Below the pieces are notes generated by a model that searched no databases, was not told where the DNA came from, and was given only the letters and a program-made list of their open reading frames with translations. The position numbers and the translations under genes were made by a program. From positions 227,983 to 291,982 of the forward strand of contig NZ_FZOR01000004.1 in the NCBI RefSeq assembly GCF_900188445.1: 64,000 nt of DNA. The letters are read 5' to 3'. Shown in pieces: positions 18,031-25,451 of this stretch (position 1 is the stretch's first letter; every line of letters begins with the position of its first letter). This DNA comes from Actinomadura meyerae (GTDB taxonomy: Bacteria > Actinomycetota > Actinomycetes > Streptosporangiales > Streptosporangiaceae).

Positions 18031-18816
18031 TCAGCGGTAGCGGGCCAGCTCCCACGGGTCGTGCGCGCAGAACACCTCGACGTCGCCGCCGCGCGCGAGC
18101 TCCCGCAGCCGCGCGACGTTCGCGAGCCGCAGTTCACGGTCCACCTCGCCGCCCGCCTGGACGAGCTCCATCAGCGGGTGCGTCACCGGCTCGGGGCGGT
18201 CGACCTCGCCGTGGTACATGTACGCGTCCCCGGCGTGCAGGAGCCAGCGGTCCCCGTCGCGAACCGCGACCCCCGCGTGCCCCGGCGTGTGCCCGCCGAT
18301 CGGGACGAGCAGGATCTCCTCGGCCACACCCTCCAGGGCCCGGACGCCTTCGAACCCGTGCCAGGTCTCGCCACCGCCGTCCGGGTAGACCACCCAGCGC
18401 GGGCCGTGGGCGAGCTGCGCGGGGGTCTTGCCGCCGTCCTCCCGCTCAGCCGCGAAGACGTGCACCGCGGCGTCCGGGAAGTCGCTCAGCCCGCCCGCGT
18501 GGTCGCGGTGCAGGTGCGTCGGGACGATGTGCCGGACGTCGGCGGGGGAGTACCCGAGCGCCTCGACCTGCCGGACGGCGGTCGCGGCCGGGTCCAGGGT
18601 CGGCCCGGCCATCTCCACCCAGTCGTCGAGCAGCCGCTCGGACGGGCGCTCGATGTCGCCGAGGCCGATCCCGGCGTCCACGAGGAGCAGCCCGGACGAA
18701 TCCGTCTCGACCAGCAGGACGTGGCCGGTGGCCCGCGCCGGCCGCAGCGGGCTCTCCGGGCCGTCGGCGGGTTCGATCTCCCGCATGGGGGCGCAGTCGA
18801 GGTGGTGGACGCGCAT
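18031..18816 (-). CDS. metallo-beta-lactamase-fold hydrolase (lactonase-like)
   Basis: 261 residues. Zinc-binding HxHxDH motif in PTHLHRDHAGGL near residue 95, further ligands in IGGHTPGHAGVAV and LLHAGDAYMYHGEV, and a C-terminal VFCAHDPWEL. The arrangement resembles quorum-quenching N-acyl-homoserine lactonases (AiiA/YtnP group), but substrate cannot be assigned. Start at ATG with GAGGAG 4 bases upstream; that site overlaps the tetR stop, so the two genes form an operon with an 8-base gap. Expression is probably controlled by the TetR protein through the palindrome upstream of tetR. Confidence 0.85.
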   Translation of the reverse strand: MRVHHLDCAPMREIEPADGPESPLRPARATGHVLLVETDSSGLLLVDAGIGLGDIERPSERLLDDWVEMAGPTLDPAATAVRQVEALGYSPADVRHIVPTHLHRDHAGGLSDFPDAAVHVFAAEREDGGKTPAQLAHGPRWVVYPDGGGETWHGFEGVRALEGVAEEILLVPIGGHTPGHAGVAVRDGDRWLLHAGDAYMYHGEVDRPEPVTHPLMELVQAGGEVDRELRLANVARLRELARGGDVEVFCAHDPWELARYR

Positions 18817-18824
18817 ATGACTCC

Positions 18825-19388
18825 TCACAGATGGTCGGCGAGCTGGTGGGTGACCTGGTGGATGACGGCCACGTCCCGCTGGACGCGGGCGAGCATGACG
18901 GCGCCCTGCAGGGACGACAGGACCAGCGCGGCCAGCGGCCCGACGCGCTCCTCGGGCACGCCCCAGCCGCGCAGCGCGGCGCGGAGGCCGTCCAGCCACT
19001 CCGCGTAGGCGGCGTCGCAGGCGGCGCGGAGGGCCTCGCTCGCGCCCGCCGTCTCCAGGGCCACGGTCGCGATGGGGCAGCCCTTGGCGAAGTCCGACTC
19101 CAGGAGGCTCCGGGCGAAGTGCTCGCCGAGGGCAGTGAGCCCGGCCCGCCCGTCCGGCGCGGCGAGCACGGCCCCGGCGAGCGCCTCGGCGACCGTCCGG
19201 CCGGCCAGCGCCACCGACTCGGCCGCGAGCTGCTCCTTGCCCTCGGGGAAGTGGAAGTACAGCGAGCCCTTCGGCGCGCCGCTCTCCGCGAGCACCTGGT
19301 TCACCCCGGTGCCGTGGTAACCCTGCCGCTGGAACAGGTCCGCGGCCGTCCGCAGGACCCGCTCTCTCGTCTCTCCGCGCGGTGCCAT
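18825..19388 (-). CDS. TetR family regulator, LmrA/YxaF-like
   Basis: 187 residues. N-terminal HTH (about 8-55): ETRERVLRTAADLFQRQGYHGTGVNQVLAESGAPKGSLY, then FHFPEGKEQLAAESV, the motif of the LmrA/YxaF type. The remaining helices form the ligand pocket. Start taken at ATG 19388; a GTG two codons earlier is possible. An AGACCGGTCT palindrome lies 15 bases upstream, resembling, as I recall, B. subtilis LmrA/YxaF boxes. It likely represses itself and the downstream hydrolase gene. Confidence 0.85.
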   Translation of the reverse strand: MAPRGETRERVLRTAADLFQRQGYHGTGVNQVLAESGAPKGSLYFHFPEGKEQLAAESVALAGRTVAEALAGAVLAAPDGRAGLTALGEHFARSLLESDFAKGCPIATVALETAGASEALRAACDAAYAEWLDGLRAALRGWGVPEERVGPLAALVLSSLQGAVMLARVQRDVAVIHQVTHQLADHL

Positions 19389-19403
19389 GCCCACAGACTA
19401 GAC

Positions 19404-19413
19404 AGACCGGTCT
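19404..19413. promoter_or_regulatory. TetR operator candidate (AGACCGGTCT)
   Basis: A perfect 10-base palindrome embedded in TAGACAGACCGGTCTACAA, 15 bases before the tetR start codon and overlapping its likely promoter. Position and sequence suggest autoregulation. Confidence 0.6.
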
Positions 19414-19423
19414 ACAAATTCCA

Positions 19424-19440
19424 AGCCATGATCCATGGCT
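19424..19440. repeat. inverted repeat AGCCATG-ATC-CATGGCT
   Basis: Perfect 7-bp arms with a 3-base centre, in the AT-richer region between tetR and the deacetylase gene. Possible operator; owner unknown. Confidence 0.4.
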
Positions 19441-19442
19441 AT

Positions 19443-19454
19443 CGAAATGTTTCG
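19443..19454. promoter_or_regulatory. palindrome CGAAATGTTTCG, LacI-type operator candidate
   Basis: A perfect 12-base palindrome upstream of the deacetylase gene. It resembles the CGAAAnTTTCG sites I recall upstream of actinomycete polysaccharide-degradation genes. The convergent LacI-family regulator beyond the deacetylase is the natural candidate to bind it. Confidence 0.45.
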
Positions 19455-19529
19455 GCAGGAAAGGCCCATGTCATCGGCACTGATAAGAGCTGAGAATGAA
19501 AGATGCCAGCGAAAAGAGTTTTCGATCTA

Positions 19530-19558
19530 TTGACACCTTTCGAGGGCGTTCCCACAAT
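19530..19558 (+). promoter_or_regulatory. promoter of the polysaccharide deacetylase gene
   Basis: Consensus TTGACA (19530-19535), 17-base spacer, CACAAT (19553-19558). Predicted start near 19565, leaving a leader that includes the Shine-Dalgarno GGAGGA at 19577-19582. Confidence 0.55.
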
Positions 19559-19589
19559 GAGGTTCCCCCGCCCCCTGGAGGAACACGGA

Positions 19590-20648
19590 ATGACTCAGCA
19601 CGCTCCCCCGCCCGGCGCGTCCGGGCCGAGCCCCTTAGGCGCCCGCCGCCCGCTGCTCCTCGCCGCCGTCCTGACGCTGGCGGCGGCCTTGCTGGTAGGC
19701 CTGCCGGCCGCCGCCGGCCTCGCGGCCCAGCGCGCCCGCGCCGCCGCGACGCCCGCCGCGGCCGACTGCAGCGCGGGCTACGTCGGCCTCACCTACGACG
19801 ACGGGCCCTCCGGATTCACGTCGGCTCTGCTGACCACCCTGCAGCAGAACGGCGTCCGCGCCACCCTGTTCAACATCGGGCAGAACGCCCAGAACAACCC
19901 GTCGCTGGTCAGCGCGGAGAAGAACGCCGGCATGTGGATCGCCAACCACAGCTGGACGCATCCCCACCTCACCCAGATGTCCCAGTCGCAGATGCTCTCG
20001 GAGCTCCAGCGGACGCAGCAGGTGATCCAGCAGCAGACCGGCACCGCGCCCCGGCTGTTCCGGCCTCCCTACGGGGAGACGAACTCCACGTTGCGGGCGG
20101 TCGAGCAGCAGCTCGGCCTGACCGAGGTCATCTGGGACGTCGACTCGCAGGACTGGAACGGCGCGTCCACCGCCCAGATCGTGCAGCGCGCGAGCCAGCT
20201 CCAGAACGGCCAGGTCATCCTCATGCACGACGGGTACAGCACGACGATCCAGGCCATTCCGCAGATCGTCGCGAACCTGAAGAGCCGCAACCTGTGCCCC
20301 GGCATCATCTCGCCGTCCACCGGCCGGGCCGTCGCGCCCGACGGCGGCGGAGGCACCCCTCCGCCCGGCGAAGGCGGCGGCACCTGCACCGCACAGATCT
20401 CTCAGGGGCAGGTGTGGGGCGACCGGTTCAACCTCTCGGTCACCGTCTCCGGGGCGAGCGACTGGATCGCGACCGTGACCGTGCACAGCCCGCAGCGGAT
20501 CATCGCGACCTGGAACGGCTCGCCGACCTGGGACGCGAGCGGGAACGTCATGACCATGCGGCCGAACGGCAGCGGTGACACCTTCGGCTTCACCGTCCAG
20601 CACAACGGCAACTGGACCTGGCCCGACGTCTCCTGCCGGACCGGCTGA
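19590..20648 (+). CDS. secreted polysaccharide deacetylase with C-terminal CBM2-like module
   Basis: 352 residues. Signal peptide or N-terminal membrane segment at about 20-50 ([19 protein letters not shown]). A NodB-homology CE4 domain (about 65-245) shows all five motifs: TYDDGPS (Asp-Asp), HSWTHPHL (zinc His pair), [15 protein letters not shown] and VILMHDG. A Gly/Pro linker follows, then a module of about 85 residues framed by cysteines ([15 protein letters not shown] ... [10 protein letters not shown]) typical of family 2 carbohydrate-binding modules. It should de-N-acetylate chitin-like or xylan-type polymers outside the cell. Start chosen for GGAGGA 7 bases upstream, not the longer frame. 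Confidence 0.9.
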   Translation: MTQHAPPPGASGPSPLGARRPLLLAAVLTLAAALLVGLPAAAGLAAQRARAAATPAAADCSAGYVGLTYDDGPSGFTSALLTTLQQNGVRATLFNIGQNAQNNPSLVSAEKNAGMWIANHSWTHPHLTQMSQSQMLSELQRTQQVIQQQTGTAPRLFRPPYGETNSTLRAVEQQLGLTEVIWDVDSQDWNGASTAQIVQRASQLQNGQVILMHDGYSTTIQAIPQIVANLKSRNLCPGIISPSTGRAVAPDGGGGTPPPGEGGGTCTAQISQGQVWGDRFNLSVTVSGASDWIATVTVHSPQRIIATWNGSPTWDASGNVMTMRPNGSGDTFGFTVQHNGNWTWPDVSCRTG

Positions 20649-20664
20649 ACCGGCCCCGCCGCGT

Positions 20665-20705
20665 GCGCCTTCCCGCGGACCCCGCCCCAGGCCGCGGGAA
20701 GGCGC
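20665..20705. terminator. strong bidirectional terminator
   Basis: Perfect 14-bp stem GCGCCTTCCCGCGG / CCGCGGGAAGGCGC, 13-base loop, between the convergent deacetylase and lacI-type genes. Confidence 0.75.
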
Positions 20706-20712
20706 TCCGCCG

Positions 20713-21738
20713 TCAGCCGCCTTCGGGAGGCGGGGGCGCGGTGCTCTTGCGGACCACGAGGCTGGTGGACAGCTCCAGCCGCGTCGCGACCGCCTCCCCG
20801 TTGCGGATGCCGAGGATGATCTGCGCGGCCGACTCGGCCATCTGCCGCAGCGGCTGGTGCACGGTCGTGAGCGCGGGGCTGGCCCAGGGCGCCACCGCGA
20901 CGTCGTCGTACCCGACCACCGACAGGTCGTCCGGGACGCGCAGCCCGTGCACCCGTGCCGCCTCCAGCACCCCGAGCGCCTGCAGGTCGCTCCCGGCGAA
21001 GATCGCGGTCGGCCGGTCGGGGCGGCCGAGCAGCTCCATCGCCCGCTCGAAGCCGCCGTCCACGTGGAAGTCGCCGTAGGACACATACGACGGATCGACG
21101 TCCAGGCCGGCCATGCTCATCGCGGAGCGGAAGCCGTCGAGCCGCGCGACGGAGCACAGCATGTCCGCCGGGCCGGTGATGATCGCGATGCGCCGGTGCC
21201 CCTGGTCGATGAGGTGCCGGGTCGCCGCGAGGCCGCCGGACCAGTTGGCCGAGCCCACCGACGGGACGTCGGGCTCGGGGTCCCCGGCGGGGTCGATGAT
21301 GACGAACGGGATCGAGCGGGACCGCAGCCGCTTCTTGTACTCCGGCGGCATGCTGGAGAACAGCAGCACGACGCCGAGCGGGCGGCGGCGCAGCACGCCG
21401 CTGATCCACTCGGGGCCGGGGGAGTGCCGGGTGCCGCTCTCGGTCAGCACCAGGCTCGCGCCGTTGGCCTTGGCGACGCTCTCCACCCCCCGGATCAGCT
21501 CCATGGTCCAGAGGCTCTCGATCTCGTGGAGGACGATCTCGATGAGCGGCGCGTCCGGGCCCGACCGGGAGCCGCGCCGGTAGCCGTGGTGCTCCAGGAG
21601 GCGCTCCACGCGGAGGCGGGTCTTGCGGGCGACGTCCTCGCGGCCGTTCAGCACCTTCGAAACTGTCGAAATGGACACTCCGGCCTGATCCGCCACCTGG
21701 GCCAGGGTCACCCGGCCGGGTTCGTCCTCCTGCTGCAT
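20713..21738 (-). CDS. LacI family transcriptional regulator
   Basis: 341 residues. N-terminal HTH and hinge: VTLAQVADQAGVSISTVSKVLNGREDVARKTRLRVERLLEHHGY (about 8-52). The periplasmic-binding-like sensor domain follows, with VLLFSSMPPEY, VIIDPAGDPEPDVPSVGSANWSGG and FAGSDLQALGVLEAARVHGLRVPDDLSVVGYDD, the last being highly typical of the family. It likely senses a sugar and represses carbohydrate-degradation genes such as the convergent deacetylase. A TATGCT box 6 bases before the ATG and lack of a Shine-Dalgarno sequence suggest a leaderless mRNA. Confidence 0.93.
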   Translation of the reverse strand: MQQEDEPGRVTLAQVADQAGVSISTVSKVLNGREDVARKTRLRVERLLEHHGYRRGSRSGPDAPLIEIVLHEIESLWTMELIRGVESVAKANGASLVLTESGTRHSPGPEWISGVLRRRPLGVVLLFSSMPPEYKKRLRSRSIPFVIIDPAGDPEPDVPSVGSANWSGGLAATRHLIDQGHRRIAIITGPADMLCSVARLDGFRSAMSMAGLDVDPSYVSYGDFHVDGGFERAMELLGRPDRPTAIFAGSDLQALGVLEAARVHGLRVPDDLSVVGYDDVAVAPWASPALTTVHQPLRQMAESAAQIILGIRNGEAVATRLELSTSLVVRKSTAPPPPEGG

Positions 21739-21799
21739 TCTGGAAGCATAAGGATCTCGGCGGCGACTCCGAAACCCGGTAGGCGCGCGGAGACGCGGA

Positions 21800-22369
21800 T
21801 CACTCCCGCGCGTAGCGCTCGACGGCCGCGAGCAGCAGCTCCTCCGCGAGGTCGTAGACGCGGTCGACGTCCTCGGGAGTGCCGGTGAACCGCCCGCCGG
21901 CCTCGGACGCGGCGAGCCCGAGCCCGATGGTGTCCAGCAGCCGCTGCAGCGGCGGGACGATGTCCTCCGGAACCCCGGCGCTCCGCAGGATCGCCTGCAC
22001 CGCGTGGCGCGCCCGCCGCGCCTCCTCGGTGACGGTCGGCCGCGTGAACAGCAGCAGGAACACCGCCGGGTGGCGCCGGGCGACCTCCCGCACCCCGGCG
22101 CCGATCGCGCGCAGCCGGTCCTGCCAGGGCAGCGCGGGGTCGTCGTCGGGCAGTTCCCGGATGAGGCGCTCGACCAGGCCGTCCAGCAGGCCCTGCTTGT
22201 CGCCGACGTACCGGTAGAGCGCCATCGGCGTCACGCCGAGCCGGTCGGCGACGCCGCGCATGCTCACCGCGTCGAGGCCGCGCTCCTCGGCGAGGTCGAG
22301 GGTCGCGTCCAGCACCTCCTCGCGGGTGAGCCCGCGGGTTCCGCGACCGCGCTGCGCCGGGGTCTTCAT
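21800..22369 (-). CDS. TetR family regulator of the divergent efflux pump
   Basis: 189 residues. HTH at about 14-60 (LTREEVLDATLDLAEERGLDAVSMRGVADRLGVTPMALYRYVGDKQGLLDGLV), followed by an all-helical ligand-binding domain resembling the TetR_C_1 type. It is divergent from an MFS exporter gene with 66 bases between starts, and this space carries a large AT-rich inverted repeat. The usual logic is repression of the pump and of itself until a toxic ligand binds. TAGACT lies 7 bases before the ATG, suggesting a leaderless transcript. The longer frame extending through the MFS gene is antisense. Confidence 0.92.
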   Translation of the reverse strand: MKTPAQRGRGTRGLTREEVLDATLDLAEERGLDAVSMRGVADRLGVTPMALYRYVGDKQGLLDGLVERLIRELPDDDPALPWQDRLRAIGAGVREVARRHPAVFLLLFTRPTVTEEARRARHAVQAILRSAGVPEDIVPPLQRLLDTIGLGLAASEAGGRFTGTPEDVDRVYDLAEELLLAAVERYARE

Positions 22370-22388
22370 GGACGCCAGTCTAGTGGTT

Positions 22389-22418
22389 AATATACGGCGT
22401 ATATCTACACCGTATATT
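22389..22418. promoter_or_regulatory. TetR operator between tetR and MFS gene
   Basis: AATATACGG (22389-22397) and CCGTATATT (22410-22418) are exact inverted repeats. The left arm also belongs to a perfect 15-base palindrome ATATACG-G-CGTATAT (22390-22404). This nested structure is far more AT-rich than its surroundings and could bind two dimers. Confidence 0.8.
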
Positions 22419-22435
22419 TCCGGGAGGCCGGAGCC

Positions 22436-23842
22436 ATGCCCCCTCGCCGCCGTCCCGCCTGGACCCTCGCGGTCGCCTCGGCCGCCGGGTACCTGCTCGT
22501 CCTCGACCTCGTCGGGGTGAACATCGCGCTCCCCGACATGCGGCGCGGCCTCGGCGCGGGCCTGGCGGAGGTGCAGTGGGCCGTCGACGCCTACGCGCTC
22601 GCCCTCGCCGGGCTGCTGCTCACCGCGGGCGCGCTCGCCGACCGGCTGGGCCGCCGCCGCATGCTGCTCGGCGGGCTCGCCGCCTTCACGGGCGCGTCCC
22701 TGGCCTGCGGCCTCGCGCCGTCGGCGCCCGTGCTGGACGTGTTCCGCGCCGTCCAGGGGTGCGGCGCGGCCGTCCTCTACGGGACGGCGTCGCCGCTGCT
22801 CGCGGCGGCGTACCCGGCGGGACGGTCCCGCAACCGGGCGCTCGGGGTGTACGCCGCCGCGTCCGGCGCCGCCATCGCCACCGGCCCGCTGGTCGGCGGC
22901 GCGCTCACCGGGCTGCTCGGCTGGCGGGCGATCTTCTTCCTCAACGTGCCGGTCGGCCTCGCCGCGCTCGCCGTCGCCGCCGCGGCCGTGCCGGAGTCGC
23001 GGGACCCGCGGCCGCGCCCGCTCGACCCGGCCGCCGCCCTGCTCCTGACGGCGGGGCTCGCGGGGCCGCTGTGGGCGCTCATCGAGATCCCCCGGCTGGG
23101 GTGGGCGGCGCCGGGCGTCCTGCTCCCGGCGCTGGCGGGCGCCTCCGCGATCGCCTGGCTGGTGCGCCGCCGCGTCCCCGAACCCATGCTCGACCTGTCG
23201 CTGCTGCGGGGCCGACTGTACGCGGCGAACGCGTCCGCCGCGCTGTTCTCGCACGCCGCCGGCGCCGGGTCGCTGGCGTACTTCTCCCTCTACGTGCAGG
23301 GGCCGATGGGCACCCCGCCTGCGCAGGCCGGCCTCTGGTTCCTCACCTACAGCGCCCCGGCGCTGGCGGCGCCGCTGCTCCTCGCGCGGGTCGCGCACCG
23401 CGCGCCGCCCGCCGCGCTCGTGGCGGCCGGGCCGCTGCTGACCGTGCTGTCCACGCTGCTGCTCGCCGCGACGTACCGGACGGGCTCCTGGCCCGCGATG
23501 GTGCCGGGGTTCGCCCTCGGCGGGCTCGCGGCGATCGGCAACCTCGTGTCCAGCCAGGTCGCCCTGGAGGCGGCCCCGGCCGAGCGCGCGGGCGTCGCCG
23601 CCGGGATCACCAACACCGCCAAGCAGCTGGGCATCGCGGTGGGCGTCGCCGTCCTCGGCGTCCCCTACGGCCTCACCGGAGTCGGCGGGATGCTCCTCAC
23701 CGCCGCGGCCCTGGCCCTGGCCGGTGCGCTACCCGCGCTCTGCCTCTGCGGCGGGCGCTACTCGAGCTTCAGGCGGTCGAGGCGCAGTCCGGTGAAGGCG
23801 CCGGCGGTCACCCCGCGCACCCGCTCCGACCAGACCAGGTGA
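22436..23842 (+). CDS. MFS multidrug efflux transporter (DHA2/EmrB-QacA type)
   Basis: 468 residues, predicted 12-14 membrane helices. Motif A variant GALADRLGRRRMLLGG between helices 2 and 3, DLVGVNIALPDMRRGL in helix 1 (motif D1 of the DHA2 group), and motif C-like ATGPLVGGALTGLLGWRAIFFLNVPVG. These proton-driven antiporters export drugs or natural products. Shine-Dalgarno GGGAGG precedes the ATG. The last helix ends near GALPALCLCGG, after which a basic, non-membrane tail of about 27 residues runs 85 bases into the 3' end of the convergent solute-binding gene; the ancestral stop may have been lost. Confidence 0.9.
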   Translation: MPPRRRPAWTLAVASAAGYLLVLDLVGVNIALPDMRRGLGAGLAEVQWAVDAYALALAGLLLTAGALADRLGRRRMLLGGLAAFTGASLACGLAPSAPVLDVFRAVQGCGAAVLYGTASPLLAAAYPAGRSRNRALGVYAAASGAAIATGPLVGGALTGLLGWRAIFFLNVPVGLAALAVAAAAVPESRDPRPRPLDPAAALLLTAGLAGPLWALIEIPRLGWAAPGVLLPALAGASAIAWLVRRRVPEPMLDLSLLRGRLYAANASAALFSHAAGAGSLAYFSLYVQGPMGTPPAQAGLWFLTYSAPALAAPLLLARVAHRAPPAALVAAGPLLTVLSTLLLAATYRTGSWPAMVPGFALGGLAAIGNLVSSQVALEAAPAERAGVAAGITNTAKQLGIAVGVAVLGVPYGLTGVGGMLLTAAALALAGALPALCLCGGRYSSFRRSRRSPVKAPAVTPRTRSDQTR

Positions 23843-25284
23843 TCGTGCGCGGACCACAGCGGCATCGCGGGCATGTCCCGCAGCATCGCGCTCTCGGCGA
23901 GGCGCGCGGGGATCACCCCGTCGCCGGGCGTCGCGGCCTTCTCGGCGTCGGCGACCAGACCGGTCGCGTACGCGTCGTCGAACCCGGTCCCGGCTTCGAG
24001 CAGCGGGGTGAGCGCCGCGACGGGCGCGGGGTAGGCGGCCGTGGTGTGAACGACGAACGGCCCGTCCACCACGCGGTCGGCCAGTGCCTTCCGCAGTCCG
24101 GTGACCGGTCGGGGCCGCGCATCGAGCTTCAGTTCCCCGCGGAGCTGCTCGGCGACCGCCTTCACCCACGCGTCGTCGCCCCGGCCCGCCTCGTACCAGA
24201 GGTTCAACGGCCCGGTCAGCCCGCCCGCGTCGGACAGCGCGGCCACGGCCGCCTTCGAGTCGTGCACGCACAGCCGGCACTGCCCCTCGCGGTGGCCGAA
24301 GCGGATGCCCGGCGCCACGAGCGAGTCGGCGGGGGAGTACTGGTGGCCGAGCGCCCCCTCGGTCACCGCGGACCGGTCGATCGCCATCGACAGCGCCGAC
24401 CGGACGGTCGGGGACGCCAGCCGATCCACCCATGCCGGGAACGCCAGATACGTCACGTCCCGGCCGGGGACGGCGCGGTGCCGGTCCCCGAAGTCGGCCT
24501 CCATCGACTCGTGCCGACCGGGCGGAACCCGCGTCGCGACGTCCAGCTCGCCCTTGGCCGCGGCGCTGTACTGCGCCTTCGCGTCCGGCATCACCTTGAC
24601 GGCCACCGAGCGGCCCTTGCCCGACCTCGGGCGCAGGACGATCTCCCGGGCGCTCCGCGACGCCACCTCGAACGGGCCGTTCCCGACCGGTCTCCGCGCG
24701 TAGGACGACCAGTCCCGCGAGGTGAGGACGCCGTCCGGGAGCGGGAAGAACGCCGGGTCGCCGAGCAGGGCGGGGAACCCGCCCAGCGGGCGGTCGAGCG
24801 TCACCTCGAAGGTCAGGTCGTCCTTCACCTTGAGCCCGGCCATGCCCGGCGCGCCCTGCCGGGCGCCCTTGACGCGGGCGACGCCGGTGAACAGGTGCGC
24901 TCCCGCCCAGCCCTCGCGCACGGTGGCCGTCCAGGCGCCGGTGAACGAGGTGGAGGTGACGGGGGAGCCGTCCTGGAACGTCGCGCCGGGCCGCAACCGG
25001 ACCGTCCACACCCGCCGGTCCGGGCTGGTGACCGACGCGGCGGCGGCGTTCACGGTCGCGCCGGTCGCCGGGTCGTGGGAGACCAGGCCGGTCCACACCG
25101 CGTTGGCGATCACGCGCCCGGCCTGGTCGCGGACGTCGCCGGGCAGCAGCGCCGCCGGGGCGGCCGCGCCCACCGTGATCCGCGGATCGGCGGGCTCGCT
25201 CCAGGCCCGCAGGGCCGCGACGGGCGCCAGCAGCACCACCACCGCCCCGGTGACCAGGGCCGCGGTGCGCGTGGAACTCTTCAT
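23758..25284 (-). CDS. ABC transporter solute-binding protein, family 5 (peptide/nickel type), orphan
   Basis: 508 residues. An N-terminal hydrophobic segment (AALVTGAVVVLLAPVAALRAW) lacks a lipobox cysteine, so it is either a cleaved signal or an anchor. The SBP_bac_5 fold shows RVWTVRLRPGATFQDGSPVTSTSF, GNGPFEVASRSAREIVLRPRSG and VRSALSMAIDRSAV. Family members bind oligopeptides, nickel complexes or opines. No permease or ATPase gene lies nearby, so it is an orphan; it may work with a remote transporter or as a sensor. AGGAGAGG precedes the ATG. Tail-to-tail overlap of 85 bases with the MFS gene. Confidence 0.85.
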   Translation of the reverse strand: MKSSTRTAALVTGAVVVLLAPVAALRAWSEPADPRITVGAAAPAALLPGDVRDQAGRVIANAVWTGLVSHDPATGATVNAAAASVTSPDRRVWTVRLRPGATFQDGSPVTSTSFTGAWTATVREGWAGAHLFTGVARVKGARQGAPGMAGLKVKDDLTFEVTLDRPLGGFPALLGDPAFFPLPDGVLTSRDWSSYARRPVGNGPFEVASRSAREIVLRPRSGKGRSVAVKVMPDAKAQYSAAAKGELDVATRVPPGRHESMEADFGDRHRAVPGRDVTYLAFPAWVDRLASPTVRSALSMAIDRSAVTEGALGHQYSPADSLVAPGIRFGHREGQCRLCVHDSKAAVAALSDAGGLTGPLNLWYEAGRGDDAWVKAVAEQLRGELKLDARPRPVTGLRKALADRVVDGPFVVHTTAAYPAPVAALTPLLEAGTGFDDAYATGLVADAEKAATPGDGVIPARLAESAMLRDMPAMPLWSAHDHLVWSERVRGVTAGAFTGLRLDRLKLE

Positions 25285-25451
25285 GCCTCTCCTGGGAGCC
25301 GGAGGCGGCCGACGCCGCGAGCGTAGAGCAGCCGGTCAGGTCCCACCAGTCCTTACGGTGCTGAGTCCATTTCGTGACCGCCGCCCTGTTGATCAAGTAT
25401 GCGGCCGGGGTCACACTGGCGCTTGCGATGATCCTCTTCCGTGGAGGCGCG

